Shown: in pieces, positions 63,995-64,000 of the stretch
Position numbering within the stretch: position 1 is the stretch's first letter
Layout: every line of letters starts with the position of its first letter
Source: Kaiparowitsia implicata GSE-PSE-MK54-09C
Lineage (GTDB): Bacteria > Cyanobacteriota > Cyanobacteriia > Elainellales > Elainellaceae
Assembly: GCA_019359435.1 (NCBI GenBank)
Contig: JAHHHI010000081.1
Span: forward strand, 1 to 64,000
Length of the DNA stretch: 64,000 nucleotides
Direction of reading: 5' to 3'
Notes under the pieces: generated by a model
What the model was told of the DNA's origin: nothing
The model's input: only the letters and a program-made list of their open reading frames with translations
Database searches by the model: none
Made by a program: the position numbers and the translations under genes

Positions 63995-64000
63995 TCTCAA

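Overview
The window is chromosomal DNA from a cyanobacterium. It encodes photosystem I subunits PsaE and PsaC, a ferredoxin-NADP reductase with a phycobilisome-linker domain, phosphoribulokinase, carotene isomerase CrtH, the plastid-type proteins Ycf46 and Ycf35, and several families found mainly in cyanobacteria (DUF2605, DUF2973, DUF3086, DUF3119, DUF3172). The HIP1 octamer GCGATCGC occurs throughout, inside genes and at the centre of terminators. The moderately high GC and gene set suggest a Leptolyngbya/Synechococcales-type organism; this lineage call is inference and weak. I see no prophage, CRISPR array, intact transposase or rRNA operon.

Layout. 0-6 kb: topA, cysK and a PlsC-like acyltransferase. 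6-10.9 kb: psaE, a structured gene-free region, prk, then divergent petH and a small protein. 10.9-13.7 kb: an unrecognised two-gene unit (winged-helix protein plus membrane protein), tRNA-Leu(UAG), and a candidate Fur-controlled small RNA. 13.7-19 kb: crtH, a universal stress protein and a CRP/FNR regulator among copies of a short TA-flanked repeat, then a BON protein and psaC. 19-29.6 kb: thrS, the DUF2605/DUF2973 pair, a secreted DMFase-like protein, a VOC protein, a VTE6-like prenyl-phosphate kinase candidate, a glycogen debranching enzyme and a 2-Cys peroxiredoxin. 30-33.7 kb: a pair of secreted M16 proteins, one with the metal motif and one without. 34.6-38.4 kb: MlaE permease, DUF3119, DUF3086. 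38.6-43.7 kb, reverse strand: dapL, a geranylgeranyl-reductase-like protein, a GT2 glycosyltransferase and an (alpha/alpha) toroid protein. 44-45.3 kb: a manganese riboswitch ahead of a Gdt1/Mnx-type Mn exporter, then a Lin0512-family protein. 45.3-49.7 kb: two lipoproteins, a TetR regulator fused to a degenerate tyrosine-recombinase-like domain, and the divergent desC desaturase. 50-53.7 kb: an RHH protein, Ycf46, Ycf35 and a CysQ-like phosphatase. 54-64 kb: a second CRP/FNR regulator, an M61 peptidase, a TerB-like protein, a dienelactone hydrolase, a P-loop pseudogene, lysS, an ABC-2 permease, DUF3172, an SRPBCC-like protein and clpS.

How it fits together. Many genes serve photosynthetic electron flow and its products: PsaC and PsaE at the PSI acceptor side, PetH making NADPH, PRK using ATP in the Calvin cycle, CrtH and the reductase-like proteins for pigments and isoprenoids, DesC and MlaE for membrane lipids, and the Mn exporter for metal supply. 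The most notable regulatory signals are a Fur-box promoter driving a ~62-nt terminated RNA at 13.3 kb (IsaR1-like in architecture), a yybP-ykoY aptamer at 44.0 kb with a visible Shine-Dalgarno-sequestering switch, and a repeated inverted motif between desC and the unusual TetR fusion. The most novel protein architecture is that TetR-recombinase-fold fusion. The most novel non-coding signal is the nested inverted-repeat region between psaE and prk.
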